The position numbers and the translations under genes were made by a program. Shown here in pieces: positions 1 through 5,774 of a stretch of 20,680 nt of DNA. How positions within the stretch are numbered: the stretch's first letter is position 1; every line of letters starts with the position of its first letter. The notes under the pieces were generated by a model. It was not told where the DNA came from, did no database searches, and worked only from the letters and a program-made list of their open reading frames with translations. Source of the DNA: a virus; the IMG/VR virus record IMGVR_UViG_3300020438_000349, positions 1 through 20,680 of that record; one strand, 5' to 3'.

Positions 1-42
1 TTTTACAATATTATCAGGAATAGGAGTTATATTTTATGTTGC

Positions 43-909
43 ATGGAGAGCATCTTGAAAGATACAATATTATTTGGTGATTGTGTAGAAACACTTAAAC
101 AATTCGATGAAAAAGCTAGGTGTTGCATCACATCTCCACCTTATTATGGTTTAAGAGACTATGGAGGGGAGGATTGTCAGATAGGGTTAGAAGAATCTCC
201 AGAAGAGTATATTCAAAAATTAGTAAAAGTATTCCGAGAGGTAAGAAATAATCTAACAGAAGATGGAACATTATGGGTGAATATTGGTGATAGTTATTAT
301 AACTATAGACCTGGAAAAGGTCAAGGATTAGTTAAACAAACTGTTTCTGCTAATAAACAAGATCTACCAGACAAATGTGCAAGACGAGGTAATAAATTAG
401 AAGGATATAAAGAGAAAGATTTAATGGGAATACCTTGGATGTTAGCATTTGCATTAAGAGCAGATGGATGGTACTTAAGGCAGGATATTATATGGAGTAA
501 ACCTAATCCTATGCCAGAAAGTGTAAGAGATAGATGTACTAAATCCCATGAATATATGTTCTTATTGAGTAAGAATCAAAACTATTATTTTGATGTTGAT
601 GCAATTAAAGTAGCAAATTCTACTGGTAATCAACTCAAACGTAGGAAAAGTGTATGGAATGTTAACACTAAACCCAATAAAGATGCACATTTTGCAGTAT
701 ATCCACCTGAACTAATTGAACCATGTATATTAGCAAGTAGTCAACAAAATGATATAATTCTTGATCCTTTTATGGGATCTGGAACTACTGCAATGGTAGC
801 AAAATCATTAGGAAGGTATTACATAGGGTGTGAATTGCATGAGGATTATGTTAATCTAATAGAAAACAGAATATCACAACAAGGGGGGACGCTTAAAGCG
901 TTCCTATAG
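43..909 (+). CDS. DNA methyltransferase, N4-cytosine/N6-adenine type (beta class)
   Basis: This protein should transfer a methyl group from S-adenosylmethionine to an exocyclic amino group of a base in phage or host DNA. The catalytic motif SPPY is at residues 31-34 (in TSPPYYGLRDYG). The SAM-binding motif DPFMGSGTT is at 241-249. Catalytic motif first and SAM motif last is the beta-class order of the N4/N6 family. SPPY is more usual in N4-cytosine enzymes, but the base cannot be fixed from sequence. At 288 residues the length is normal for a complete enzyme. The frame is open to the window edge, but the ATG at 43 fits the family, whose members begin shortly before a GDC motif (here residues 12-14). 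No restriction endonuclease lies beside it, so it looks like an orphan methylase, perhaps protecting phage DNA. The last codons and the stop lie inside repeat copy A. Confidence 0.93.
   Translation: MESILKDTILFGDCVETLKQFDEKARCCITSPPYYGLRDYGGEDCQIGLEESPEEYIQKLVKVFREVRNNLTEDGTLWVNIGDSYYNYRPGKGQGLVKQTVSANKQDLPDKCARRGNKLEGYKEKDLMGIPWMLAFALRADGWYLRQDIIWSKPNPMPESVRDRCTKSHEYMFLLSKNQNYYFDVDAIKVANSTGNQLKRRKSVWNVNTKPNKDAHFAVYPPELIEPCILASSQQNDIILDPFMGSGTTAMVAKSLGRYYIGCELHEDYVNLIENRISQQGGTLKAFL
883..909 (+). repeat. Junction hairpin element, copy A
   Basis: This is the first of six related copies. It has six G at 883-888, then a hairpin: GGACGC (887-892), loop TTAAA, and GCGTTC (898-903) as the 3' arm with one G-T pair. 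The methyltransferase reads through it and stops at TAG 907-909. The arm pair C:G next to the loop matches copies B and E, while C, D and F have other bases at that position. A further structured stretch follows at once (909-987). I do not recognise the element from a named family. Confidence 0.75.
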
Positions 910-987
910 TGTAAGGCATCCGTAAGACTTTCAAGGTTGCGTTCAGTCGCATTTAAGTCGAACTTAAGCAAATATAAGTCCTTACAC
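909..987 (+). other. Possible structured RNA leader (three-way junction)
   Basis: The intergenic stretch before the gene at 1011 has nested inverted repeats. GTGTAAGG (909-916) pairs with CCTTACAC (980-987) and ACTT (927-930) with AAGT (976-979). Inside are two hairpins: TGCG/CGCA (938-941/948-951, six-base loop) and TTAAGT/ACTTAA (953-958/962-967, three-base loop). The outer stem resembles a tRNA acceptor, but there is no T-loop GTTCRAN motif and no anticodon arm, so it is not a tRNA. CTTAAAGCG of copy A (892-900) could instead pair with 948-957 with one bulge. Confidence 0.4.
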
Positions 988-1010
988 CTATTGTTTAAAT
1001 TTTTAACTAC

Positions 1011-1316
1011 ATGGCAACACGCAGAAGAACTTCAGCAACTCGTAAGACTGCTAAATCTGCTACACCCATTGTTAAGGAATCAAGGGCAAGTGTTAAGAAA
1101 GTTACAACAACTGCCCCTAAACGTGTAAATAAAGTTACACCAAAGAAGGTAATTGAAGTGGCAGAAGTAACACCAACTCCCGTAAAAGATACCCTTAACC
1201 TAGAGAAACTATTTCAGGATTATCCTCGTGACGGTTTCGCACTTGCTCTCCTTCCTTTACTATTATTGGAAGCATTAACCAAAGAAGGTTTAAAGATAGC
1301 AGGTGTAATTTCTTAA
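1011..1316 (+). CDS. Small basic Lys/Ala/Thr-rich protein, function unknown
   Basis: The protein has 101 residues. Roughly residues 1-55 form a low-complexity tail rich in Lys, Arg, Thr, Ala, Val and Pro (it starts MATRRRTSATRKTAKSA), like histone H1-type or other nucleic-acid-binding tails. Residues 62-101 are ordinary and partly hydrophobic, with a Leu-rich run (ALALLPLLLLEAL) that looks like an amphipathic or packing helix rather than a signal peptide. A DNA- or RNA-binding role is an inference from charge only. The gene follows the structured leader, and the box TTGTTTAAATTT sits at 991-1002, eight bases before the ATG. The same box precedes two other genes after element copies C and F. 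A terminator closes the gene. The overlapping frame from 937 is a shadow. Confidence 0.72.
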   Translation: MATRRRTSATRKTAKSATPIVKESRASVKKVTTTAPKRVNKVTPKKVIEVAEVTPTPVKDTLNLEKLFQDYPRDGFALALLPLLLLEALTKEGLKIAGVIS

Positions 1317-1329
1317 ATTATATTACACT

Positions 1330-1353
1330 GGGGGTTGAAAGATCCCCTTTTTT
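1330..1353 (+). terminator. Rho-independent terminator
   Basis: GGGGGT (1330-1335) pairs with ATCCCC (1342-1347) with one G-T pair. The loop is TGAAAG and six T follow directly (1348-1353). It lies 14 bases after the stop of the basic-protein gene and before the ligase-like gene at 1376. Confidence 0.8.
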
Positions 1354-1375
1354 ATGTTAAAATTGACTTATTATT

Positions 1376-2308
1376 ATGCAAAACAAACACATTGAACATC
1401 CTGAAGATTCCATACTAAATGGCAATTTGGATGTATTAGATTGGTTTACCAGTAATGGTAAGATAACAGCAAAGATTGATGGTGCCCCAGCAATAGTTTG
1501 GGGGACTAATCCTGTTAATAATAAATTTTTTATAGGAACTAAAAGTGTCTTCAACAAAAAACTCATCAAAATCAACTATAACCATACCGATATTGATAGA
1601 AACCATAAAGGAGAAGTGGCAAATATTTTGCATATCTGTTTTGATAATCTTCCTGATACAAGTAATATCTACCAAGGTGATTTCATCGGTTTTGGTGGGA
1701 CTGATTCTTTCAATCCTAACACCATCAGATACATTTTCCCAGATAAAGTTTCCCAAGAAATAGTAATCGCACCGCATACAACTTACACCACTAATGGTGA
1801 TTTAAGGGATGCAATCGCAAGACCTATTAGTGATAAAGAACTGATATCTTTATGGCAAGATGCAGAAGATGTTTACTTTGTTTATCCAGATGTAACAATA
1901 GATCAGCAAAGAGATAATATACATGACCTATGCAAATTTGCAAGACAAATTGCAACTTTATGTGAGTTCCCTAATGATAAACAAGTCAAGACAATTAAGA
2001 AGCAATTGAATACATGTATCAGAGAAGATATTGATGTTGATGATATTGTACAGGACGTATTAGCTGATGATAACAACATAGATGTAAATGTATTGCGTTT
2101 GTGGAAGTTAGTGCAGTCAATTAAGCACGATATGTTTAACTATATCTCATGTAATGATGATATTGAATGTTACATTGAGGAAGAATATTGTGACCATGAG
2201 GGTTATGTAATGGTGAATGAGTTTGGTACATTTAAGATCGTTAATCGTGAAGGTTTCAGTAAGTCAAACTTCTTACTGTCCAAGATGAGAACAAAGGGGG
2301 ACGCATAA
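1376..2308 (+). CDS. Ligase-like nucleotidyltransferase (KxDG motif)
   Basis: This protein has the hallmarks of the covalent nucleotidyltransferase fold used by ATP-dependent DNA ligases, RNA ligases and capping enzymes. Motif I is K33-I-D-G36, with K33 the expected AMP-accepting lysine. A YQGDFIGFG segment is a possible motif III. EGYV (E275-G276) and FKIV (K287) match motifs IV and V. At 310 residues it is the size of small phage RNA ligases. Residues about 180-250 look helical and acidic and may be an added domain. I recall proteins like this in cyanophages as uncharacterised or RNA-ligase-like, so the substrate is open: sealing broken tRNA or RNA is one possibility, DNA joining another. 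No Shine-Dalgarno is evident. The last codons (TKGDA, stop) lie in repeat copy B and are shared with the small gene at 5060. Confidence 0.8.
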   Translation: MQNKHIEHPEDSILNGNLDVLDWFTSNGKITAKIDGAPAIVWGTNPVNNKFFIGTKSVFNKKLIKINYNHTDIDRNHKGEVANILHICFDNLPDTSNIYQGDFIGFGGTDSFNPNTIRYIFPDKVSQEIVIAPHTTYTTNGDLRDAIARPISDKELISLWQDAEDVYFVYPDVTIDQQRDNIHDLCKFARQIATLCEFPNDKQVKTIKKQLNTCIREDIDVDDIVQDVLADDNNIDVNVLRLWKLVQSIKHDMFNYISCNDDIECYIEEEYCDHEGYVMVNEFGTFKIVNREGFSKSNFLLSKMRTKGDA

Positions 2309-2322
2309 AGTGTTATAATAAT
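2296..2322 (+). repeat. Junction hairpin element, copy B
   Basis: Five G, then GACGC (2300-2304) pairs through loop ATAAA with GTGTT (2310-2314, one G-T pair). The stop TAA of the ligase-like gene is in the loop. The motif ACAAAGGGGGACGCATAAAG (2291-2310) is identical to that in copy E. The tail reads TATAATAATG instead of CTATTAATG, and a terminator hairpin follows directly. Confidence 0.75.
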
Positions 2323-2354
2323 GAGGAGGCAATCTCCTCATTAATCATTTTTTT
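2319..2354 (+). terminator. Rho-independent terminator after ligase-like gene
   Basis: TAATGAGGAG (2319-2328) pairs perfectly with CTCCTCATTA (2334-2343) across the loop GCAAT. Seven T follow at 2348-2354 after four bases. It takes the place of the second hairpin seen after the other element copies. Confidence 0.8.
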
Positions 2355-2363
2355 ATTTTGTTT

Positions 2364-2783
2364 ATGTCAAATTTATCTGAAAGAGTTCTTGATTGGACTA
2401 AAACCTATTGTGAGACTCTAACAGAAAATTATAAACAGCATAGTGTAAGAATGTTTCAAAGTTCTGATTCTAACTATTCTAAACAAAGGTTAGAAGATGT
2501 AAACAATGGAACTGCTAATCTTACCACGTTTGTTATCAAAAATGGTCGCAAGTATTACAAGATTATGCAACGAGAATTTGATACATTCCAAGACCGTAAT
2601 GAATGGAGAGAAGGATGTGTTCATGCTTTCGTTGATAAGAATACAGGCGAAGTTTACAAACCTGCTGGATATAATGCACCAGCAAAGCACGTTAGATATG
2701 ATTTAAGAGTCATAAATGATCGTGCTAAATTACATGACCCAGACTATACTGGATGGGCAGGTGGTTATCTCTATATGAGATAA
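2364..2783 (+). CDS. Conserved cyanophage-type hypothetical protein
   Basis: The protein has 139 residues. The frame can be extended two codons upstream to a TTG, but the ATG at 2364 is the better start (MSNLSERV). The middle and C-terminal parts hold FVIKNGRKYYKI, HAFVDKNTGEVYKPAGYNAP, VRYDLR and a terminal WAGGYLYMR. I remember this pattern as a recurrent small protein of T4-like cyanophages, but I know no function for it. It is soluble, with no signal peptide or membrane segment. It sits between two terminators (2319-2354 and 2766-2795), so it may be transcribed alone or by read-through. Confidence 0.85.
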   Translation: MSNLSERVLDWTKTYCETLTENYKQHSVRMFQSSDSNYSKQRLEDVNNGTANLTTFVIKNGRKYYKIMQREFDTFQDRNEWREGCVHAFVDKNTGEVYKPAGYNAPAKHVRYDLRVINDRAKLHDPDYTGWAGGYLYMR

Positions 2784-2795
2784 TCCATTTTTTTT
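2766..2795 (+). terminator. Rho-independent terminator overlapping a gene end
   Basis: TATCTC (2766-2771) pairs with GAGATA (2777-2782) across loop TATAT. Eight T follow at 2788-2795. The stem is made of the last codons and stop of the gene ending at 2783. Confidence 0.65.
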
Positions 2796-2820
2796 ATTCT
2801 AACATAAGGAGGTTAATTCC

Positions 2821-3048
2821 ATGTATAAAAGTGAAACATTCGGGAGAATCTTCTGGGTTGATGATGAGAACGATTTCAAATCATGCCCACTAAATGTAGA
2901 TGGAACGGGTGATTTTAATTGTGAAGATTATGTATCAGAGTGGTCAGATTGGGATGGAGTTAATTATGAAACTCTCTTTAATATCCATCAGTCATGTGTA
3001 CTTAACAAGAACAATTACGCAGGTTCATTAACAATTAATGGAGTATGA
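2821..3048 (+). CDS. Small acidic hypothetical protein
   Basis: The protein has 75 residues and is rich in Asp, Glu, Asn and Trp (EDYVSEWSDWDGVNYE), so it is acidic and soluble. I do not recognise it. The start is well supported: a strong Shine-Dalgarno, TAAGGAGGT at 2805-2813, lies eight bases before the ATG, which is unusual here because most genes in the window lack one. It opens a three-gene set with 3045 and 3227, each overlapping the next by ATGA, which implies coupled translation. Confidence 0.8.
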   Translation: MYKSETFGRIFWVDDENDFKSCPLNVDGTGDFNCEDYVSEWSDWDGVNYETLFNIHQSCVLNKNNYAGSLTINGV

Positions 3049-3230
3049 TTACAACTACTATTTCATTCGCACCTATCACAAATAGGGCAAGAGCAGGTAA
3101 ATGGGGCAAACATATTATGTGTCCTAATTGTAAATCAATCAATAAAGTTTATCACTTTAATTGGTCAGGATTACAATGCTCTCAATGTAAAGAATTAATT
3201 GACAAACCTCTATGGAGTATAGAACAATGA
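3045..3230 (+). CDS. Small zinc-ribbon-like protein
   Basis: The protein has 61 residues with two cysteine pairs: C26-x2-C29 and C45-x2-C48, separated by 15 residues (CPNC and CSQC). That is the spacing of a zinc ribbon, so it should bind one zinc ion and may contact nucleic acid or a protein. The segment VYHFNWSGLQC between the pairs resembles a small family I recall from cyanophages. The ATG overlaps the previous stop as ATGA, which supports this start. Another start at Met25 (3117) would leave only the ribbon. The function is unknown. Confidence 0.8.
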   Translation: MITTTISFAPITNRARAGKWGKHIMCPNCKSINKVYHFNWSGLQCSQCKELIDKPLWSIEQ

Positions 3231-3478
3231 CCAGACAATCATTCAAACCAACTGTTAGCGAAAATCTAAATGTTGATCACAAAGTAACACTAACTGAAGG
3301 TGAAATTAGTACTATATTGTATTACCTTGATCAAGTTGCTGATGATATTGGAGAGTCCTATATTGCATCTCTTGAGGTACAATCAATATACAGTAAGTTA
3401 GAAACAGTTGTTGATACTTACTATGATAAATTAGAGAGGGCAAGAAGTCAACAACCAAATGCAGAATGGGAGGACTAA
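3227..3478 (+). CDS. Hypothetical helical protein
   Basis: The protein has 83 residues from the ATG at 3227, which overlaps the upstream stop as ATGA. The frame also has an ATG at 3212, but that would sit inside the preceding gene without a ribosome site. The sequence reads as mostly helical (GEISTILYYLDQVADDI, then SIYSKLETVVDTYYDKLERA) and acidic, and would suit a small protein that binds a partner. I do not recognise it. It ends the coupled set that begins at 2821. Confidence 0.8.
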   Translation: MTRQSFKPTVSENLNVDHKVTLTEGEISTILYYLDQVADDIGESYIASLEVQSIYSKLETVVDTYYDKLERARSQQPNAEWED

Positions 3479-3484
3479 TTAACA

Positions 3485-3625
3485 ATGAAATGGGACGTTA
3501 AGTTATACGTAGGCGGTCAAGTCTTCGTAGAAAGTGTTAGAGCAGTCAACTATTCTGACGCAAAAGAAACAGCAATGGCACGAAATCCGAAAGCAAAGTT
3601 TATATCAGCAAACCCAATTCCATGA
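3485..3625 (+). CDS. Small conserved-looking protein
   Basis: This frame has 46 residues, ATG at 3485 and TGA at 3623-3625, six bases after the previous gene. The protein begins MKWDVKLYVGGQVFVE and continues SYSDAKE-like into ARNPKAKFISANPIP. The layout is beta strand, beta strand, helix, strand. I recall similar very short proteins (ending in ARNPxAK) in cyanophage genomes, without a known role. Alternating hydrophobic residues and an ordered pattern make it likely to be real despite its size. Confidence 0.72.
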   Translation: MKWDVKLYVGGQVFVESVRAVNYSDAKETAMARNPKAKFISANPIP

Positions 3626-3639
3626 GAAATGTATATAAT

Positions 3640-3668
3640 GGGGGGACGGGTAAAGTGTCCTATTAATG
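3640..3668 (+). repeat. Junction hairpin element, copy C
   Basis: Six G, then GGACG (3644-3648) pairs with TGTCC (3656-3660, one G-T pair) across a seven-base loop. CTATTAATG follows. All 29 bases are identical to copy D. A second hairpin, TGAAGG/CCTTCA (3667-3672/3680-3685), starts at the terminal ATG, and the box TTGTTTAATTT follows at 3690-3700. Confidence 0.8.
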
Positions 3669-3707
3669 AAGGCACGAGTCCTTCACAAGTTGTTTAATTT
3701 TGAATCT

Positions 3708-3911
3708 ATGAACGAATTTTTATATACAGTCGAAACTCCAAAGAATTTCGAGGATGGAAACATCCAAACCTCTAGTCTTGACAAGGCAAATGACCTATGT
3801 TTTGACTTACATTTAGAGTATGATTATTCATGCGTTAGATGTAACATAACAGGCGAAATCGTTGCCGAATATGGCGAAGTTTTCCCATTAGTTGCGGAGG
3901 GTTATGTATAA
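3708..3911 (+). CDS. Hypothetical protein
   Basis: The protein has 67 residues from ATG 3708 (MNEFLYTVETPKNF). The frame is also open from an ATG at 3666, which would add 14 residues. That ATG belongs to repeat copy C, and in copies D and F the same ATG is followed at once by a stop, so it is probably not a start in general. The box TTGTTTAATTT seven bases before 3708 matches the leader of the genes at 1011 and 7002. The protein is acidic and contains DLHLEYDYSCVRCN and NITGEIVAEYGEV. I do not recognise it. Its stop overlaps the next start as TAATG. Confidence 0.75.
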   Translation: MNEFLYTVETPKNFEDGNIQTSSLDKANDLCFDLHLEYDYSCVRCNITGEIVAEYGEVFPLVAEGYV

Positions 3912-4069
3912 TGAGTTGCCTACAAAATGAAATGATTCTTGAAGATCTATTTGAAGAGATTCTATCTGAACTATACATCACTCACAAAGATGATGTCATT
4001 AGTAGAAAAGAACTCGAAGAGATTGCTGCTACTAAAGCACAAGAACGCTTCGAAGATATGTGCCACTAA
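3911..4069 (+). CDS. Very small acidic helical protein
   Basis: This frame has 52 residues, with the ATG sharing one base with the previous stop (TAATG), so translation is likely coupled. The preceding GGAGGGTTATGT stretch gives a possible ribosome site. The sequence is a nearly continuous charged helix (LEDLFEEILSELY, then RKELEEIAATKAQERFEDM). The function is unknown. The terminator at 4054-4087 uses its last codons as stem. Confidence 0.68.
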   Translation: MSCLQNEMILEDLFEEILSELYITHKDDVISRKELEEIAATKAQERFEDMCH

Positions 4070-4087
4070 TTAACACATATCTTTTTT
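4054..4087 (+). terminator. Rho-independent terminator overlapping a gene end
   Basis: AGATATGTG (4054-4062) pairs perfectly with CACATATCT (4074-4082) across an 11-base loop, within a run of six T (4082-4087). The stop codon of the preceding gene is in the loop. Confidence 0.7.
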
Positions 4088-4108
4088 ATTATTCTTTCTT
4101 GATTAACA

Positions 4109-4261
4109 ATGAACACTAACGAATTACAATCTTTTCATGCTAAACTAGCAACTGAAGATAGAAACCAAACTCAAGGATTGTCTTCCTTAATTAATATACA
4201 GGAGGATGAAAGGCAAAAGGAATATTGTTATAAACCTTATCGTACTTTACACAATTACTAA
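4109..4261 (+). CDS. Putative very small protein
   Basis: This frame has 50 residues, with ATG at 4109-4111 and TAA at 4259-4261, polar and Gln/Asn/Glu-rich (MNTNELQSFHAKLATEDRNQ). It has no Shine-Dalgarno and no recognisable domain. It is supported by position only: it fills the gap between a terminator and the next small frame at 4267, in the same strand and packing style as its neighbours. It may be spurious. Confidence 0.5.
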   Translation: MNTNELQSFHAKLATEDRNQTQGLSSLINIQEDERQKEYCYKPYRTLHNY

Positions 4262-4266
4262 CACTT

Positions 4267-4407
4267 ATGCAAGACTATTCTGCTCCTGAATATAAAGATC
4301 TCTACAAAGAAATCCTTATTGATTCACAATGGACTTACGGAAAGTTCTGTGTTATTCCTTATCCATTCTATCAATCTTCTGAACAAAATGAAAAACAATC
4401 TACTTAA
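4267..4407 (+). CDS. Putative very small protein
   Basis: This frame has 46 residues, starting five bases after the previous frame. The composition is aromatic (YKDLYKEILIDSQWTYGKF, then PYPFYQ), which is protein-like rather than random. It overlaps the next gene by 20 bases in another frame. I do not recognise it. Confidence 0.55.
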   Translation: MQDYSAPEYKDLYKEILIDSQWTYGKFCVIPYPFYQSSEQNEKQST

Positions 4408-4612
4408 TTCTTTACAGAAAGATATATCTTACTGCATTGATTACCTTGAGCTAGATGATACTCAAATCGGAGAAATGCTTCGTGCTTGTGAACAATTAGG
4501 GAACATCTCTGTTGAATACTTTTGCGAAGAATTTATCTTCCAATGTGATACTGAAGAGGAGTTAGATCGTTACCATGATGATAACTATCTAAAAATTAAT
4601 TGGAAGTTATAA
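4388..4612 (+). CDS. Small acidic hypothetical protein
   Basis: The protein has 74 residues from ATG 4388 (MKNNLLNSLQKD). The frame extends up to an ATG at 4319, but that part lies inside the frame 4267-4407 and reads poorly, so the shorter start is preferred. It is Glu/Asp-rich and helical (DISYCIDYLELDDTQIGEML, then CDTEEELDRYHDDNYLKI), with three Cys that do not form a metal-site spacing. The function is unknown. Repeat copy D starts two bases after the stop. Confidence 0.75.
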   Translation: MKNNLLNSLQKDISYCIDYLELDDTQIGEMLRACEQLGNISVEYFCEEFIFQCDTEEELDRYHDDNYLKINWKL

Positions 4613-4613
4613 A

Positions 4614-4642
4614 GGGGGGACGGGTAAAGTGTCCTATTAATG
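4614..4642 (+). repeat. Junction hairpin element, copy D
   Basis: This copy matches copy C base for base over 29 bases. The terminal ATG (4640-4642) is followed directly by TAA, so it cannot start a protein here. A second hairpin TGTAA/TTACA (4641-4645/4651-4655, five-base loop) follows, then the gene at 4665. Confidence 0.8.
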
Positions 4643-4664
4643 TAAGCACATTACAAAAGCATTT

Positions 4665-5012
4665 ATGAGAAAACTTGAAAGACAAATGAACTTCGCTATC
4701 TCTAATAAGGGTAACTGGGCAGGATCCAATACCACTGTTACATATAACGAGTTTACTAATTGCAGTCAAGTTCTTCTACATGGTCACAACATTGCATCCT
4801 ATGATCATAATACTTCAGGATTGAAATTGTCCTCTTGTGGTTATGAAACAGTGACGACAAAAAGCAGACTAAATGCTATTTTGTTTGAACTAAAAACAGG
4901 TTGTAAAGTATTCCAAAAACAGTGGGAGTGGTTCATTGGTAACAATCAAGAGACCAAATCCTTTGTTGATGGTATGATTTTGTTAGATGAATATGCCCTA
5001 GAGATAGTATAA
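4665..5012 (+). CDS. Conserved cyanophage-type hypothetical protein
   Basis: The protein has 115 residues (MRKLERQMNFAISN). It contains VLLHGHNIASYD and TTKSRLNAILFEL, a combination I remember from a small protein family repeated across T4-like cyanophages, with no known function. The body looks like alternating beta strands followed by a helix and an aromatic stretch (FQKQWEWFIGN). It is soluble, with no signal peptide. Its leader is repeat copy D plus a small hairpin. The stop lies in the loop of the terminator 5001-5029. Confidence 0.85.
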   Translation: MRKLERQMNFAISNKGNWAGSNTTVTYNEFTNCSQVLLHGHNIASYDHNTSGLKLSSCGYETVTTKSRLNAILFELKTGCKVFQKQWEWFIGNNQETKSFVDGMILLDEYALEIV

Positions 5013-5029
5013 CTTACTATCTCTTTTTT
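5001..5029 (+). terminator. Rho-independent terminator overlapping a gene end
   Basis: GAGATAGTA (5001-5009) pairs perfectly with TACTATCTC (5015-5023) across loop TAACT, which holds the stop codon of the upstream gene. Six T follow (5024-5029). Confidence 0.85.
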
Positions 5030-5059
5030 CTGTCCTTTATTATCACATTACTAAAGCAA

Positions 5060-5221
5060 ATGCGAATCTTAACTATCAACGAATACAGTGAAGTCTGTAA
5101 GAGTTATGAACAATTTGGTTCTAAACTATTTGATGAAATGTTTTTAGGTTATGATGACAATTCTGTCTCATATCTTTATAACGAAGATTATTACCAATGT
5201 AATACAAAGGGGGACGCATAA
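5060..5221 (+). CDS. Very small acidic protein sharing a C-terminus with the ligase-like gene
   Basis: This frame has 53 residues (MRILTINEYSEVCKSYE), acidic and Tyr-rich. The last five residues, TKGDA, and the stop are encoded by repeat copy E. The same codons end the unrelated ligase-like gene at 2308. The clean position between a terminator and the element supports a real gene. The function is unknown. Confidence 0.68.
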   Translation: MRILTINEYSEVCKSYEQFGSKLFDEMFLGYDDNSVSYLYNEDYYQCNTKGDA

Positions 5222-5236
5222 AGCGTTCTATTAATG
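5209..5236 (+). repeat. Junction hairpin element, copy E
   Basis: Five G, then GGACGC (5212-5217) pairs with GCGTTC (5223-5228) across ATAAA, with one G-T pair. CTATTAATG follows. The stop of the 53-residue gene is in the loop and the terminal ATG (5234-5236) is the apparent start of the next gene. I see no clear second hairpin after this copy. Confidence 0.78.
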
Positions 5237-5500
5237 TACACCACTATTCAAAACTTTCAAATGGAAATTACATCCAAAGACGGAAATATGGTTGTTGATT
5301 TCTATCCTGTTAAGAATTGGGATGGTAAATTAATTAGCAATCGTATGCTCAAAGTATTATCTTTTCGAGGTGATATGCAAAAGAAAATGATAATAAGCAG
5401 AGATGAGTTTTATTATCAAGTAAGAGAGTATATTAAGGATTATAAGTATTCAGTTACTTCTGAATATATGCCAGCACAATTTATTAATCAGGAGGTGTAA
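5234..5500 (+). CDS. Hypothetical protein
   Basis: The protein has 88 residues (MYTTIQNFQMEITSKDG), with alternating hydrophobic residues that suggest a small beta-sheet fold followed by helices. In-frame Met10 (5261) is an alternative start. Here the ATG of repeat copy E coincides with the frame start, unlike copies D and F. I do not recognise it. It is followed at three bases by the next gene, whose ribosome site lies inside its last codons. Confidence 0.78.
   Translation: MYTTIQNFQMEITSKDGNMVVDFYPVKNWDGKLISNRMLKVLSFRGDMQKKMIISRDEFYYQVREYIKDYKYSVTSEYMPAQFINQEV
5490..5496 (+). promoter_or_regulatory. Shine-Dalgarno that fixes a GTG start
   Basis: AGGAGGT at 5490-5496 lies six bases before GTG 5503. 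It is one of only a few strong ribosome sites in the window and selects the GTG as start of the next gene. Confidence 0.75.
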
Positions 5501-5502
5501 TC

Positions 5503-5772
5503 GTGCTTGAAACATTTATTGAACTTGCTGATTATGTGTGGTCATTCTATTCACCTAACAGCGAATTGTATCCGATTAAAGGTTTAACTATGGATGAAGT
5601 TTATGCTGCTATATTTGAATATAAGCAAAGATTGTTGAAGGTAAGTTATAACAACCCCGAATATATTAAAGCATTTGGTAACAATTATACTTACGGATAT
5701 GGTGATAGTTTAGATAGAGAAAGAGTCAGAGATATATTACTTGAAAATCCAAATCTATCATGGGGTAACTAA
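5503..5772 (+). CDS. Hypothetical helical protein
   Basis: The protein has 89 residues starting at GTG, with the ribosome site just upstream. It is mostly helical and Tyr-rich (FIELADYVWSFYS, then TMDEVYAAIFEYKQRLLKV). The stretch NNYTYGYGDSLDRERV is Gly/Tyr-rich. There is no recognised domain, signal peptide or membrane segment. It is the first of three closely packed genes (gaps of 2 and 16 bases) that are probably co-translated. Confidence 0.78.
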   Translation: MLETFIELADYVWSFYSPNSELYPIKGLTMDEVYAAIFEYKQRLLKVSYNNPEYIKAFGNNYTYGYGDSLDRERVRDILLENPNLSWGN

Positions 5773-5774
5773 CA

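Noticed and set aside
883-910. Ribosomal frameshifting on the G-run of the element.
   Set aside because: Copies C, D and F lie outside coding frames, so a shared frameshift role does not fit.
909-987. tRNA gene suggested by the outer stem GTGTAAG/CTTACAC.
   Set aside because: No anticodon arm, no T-loop consensus and wrong spacing.
3199-3222. TTGACA at 3199 followed by a TATAGA-like stretch.
   Set aside because: Spacer is only 13 bases and it lies inside a coding region.
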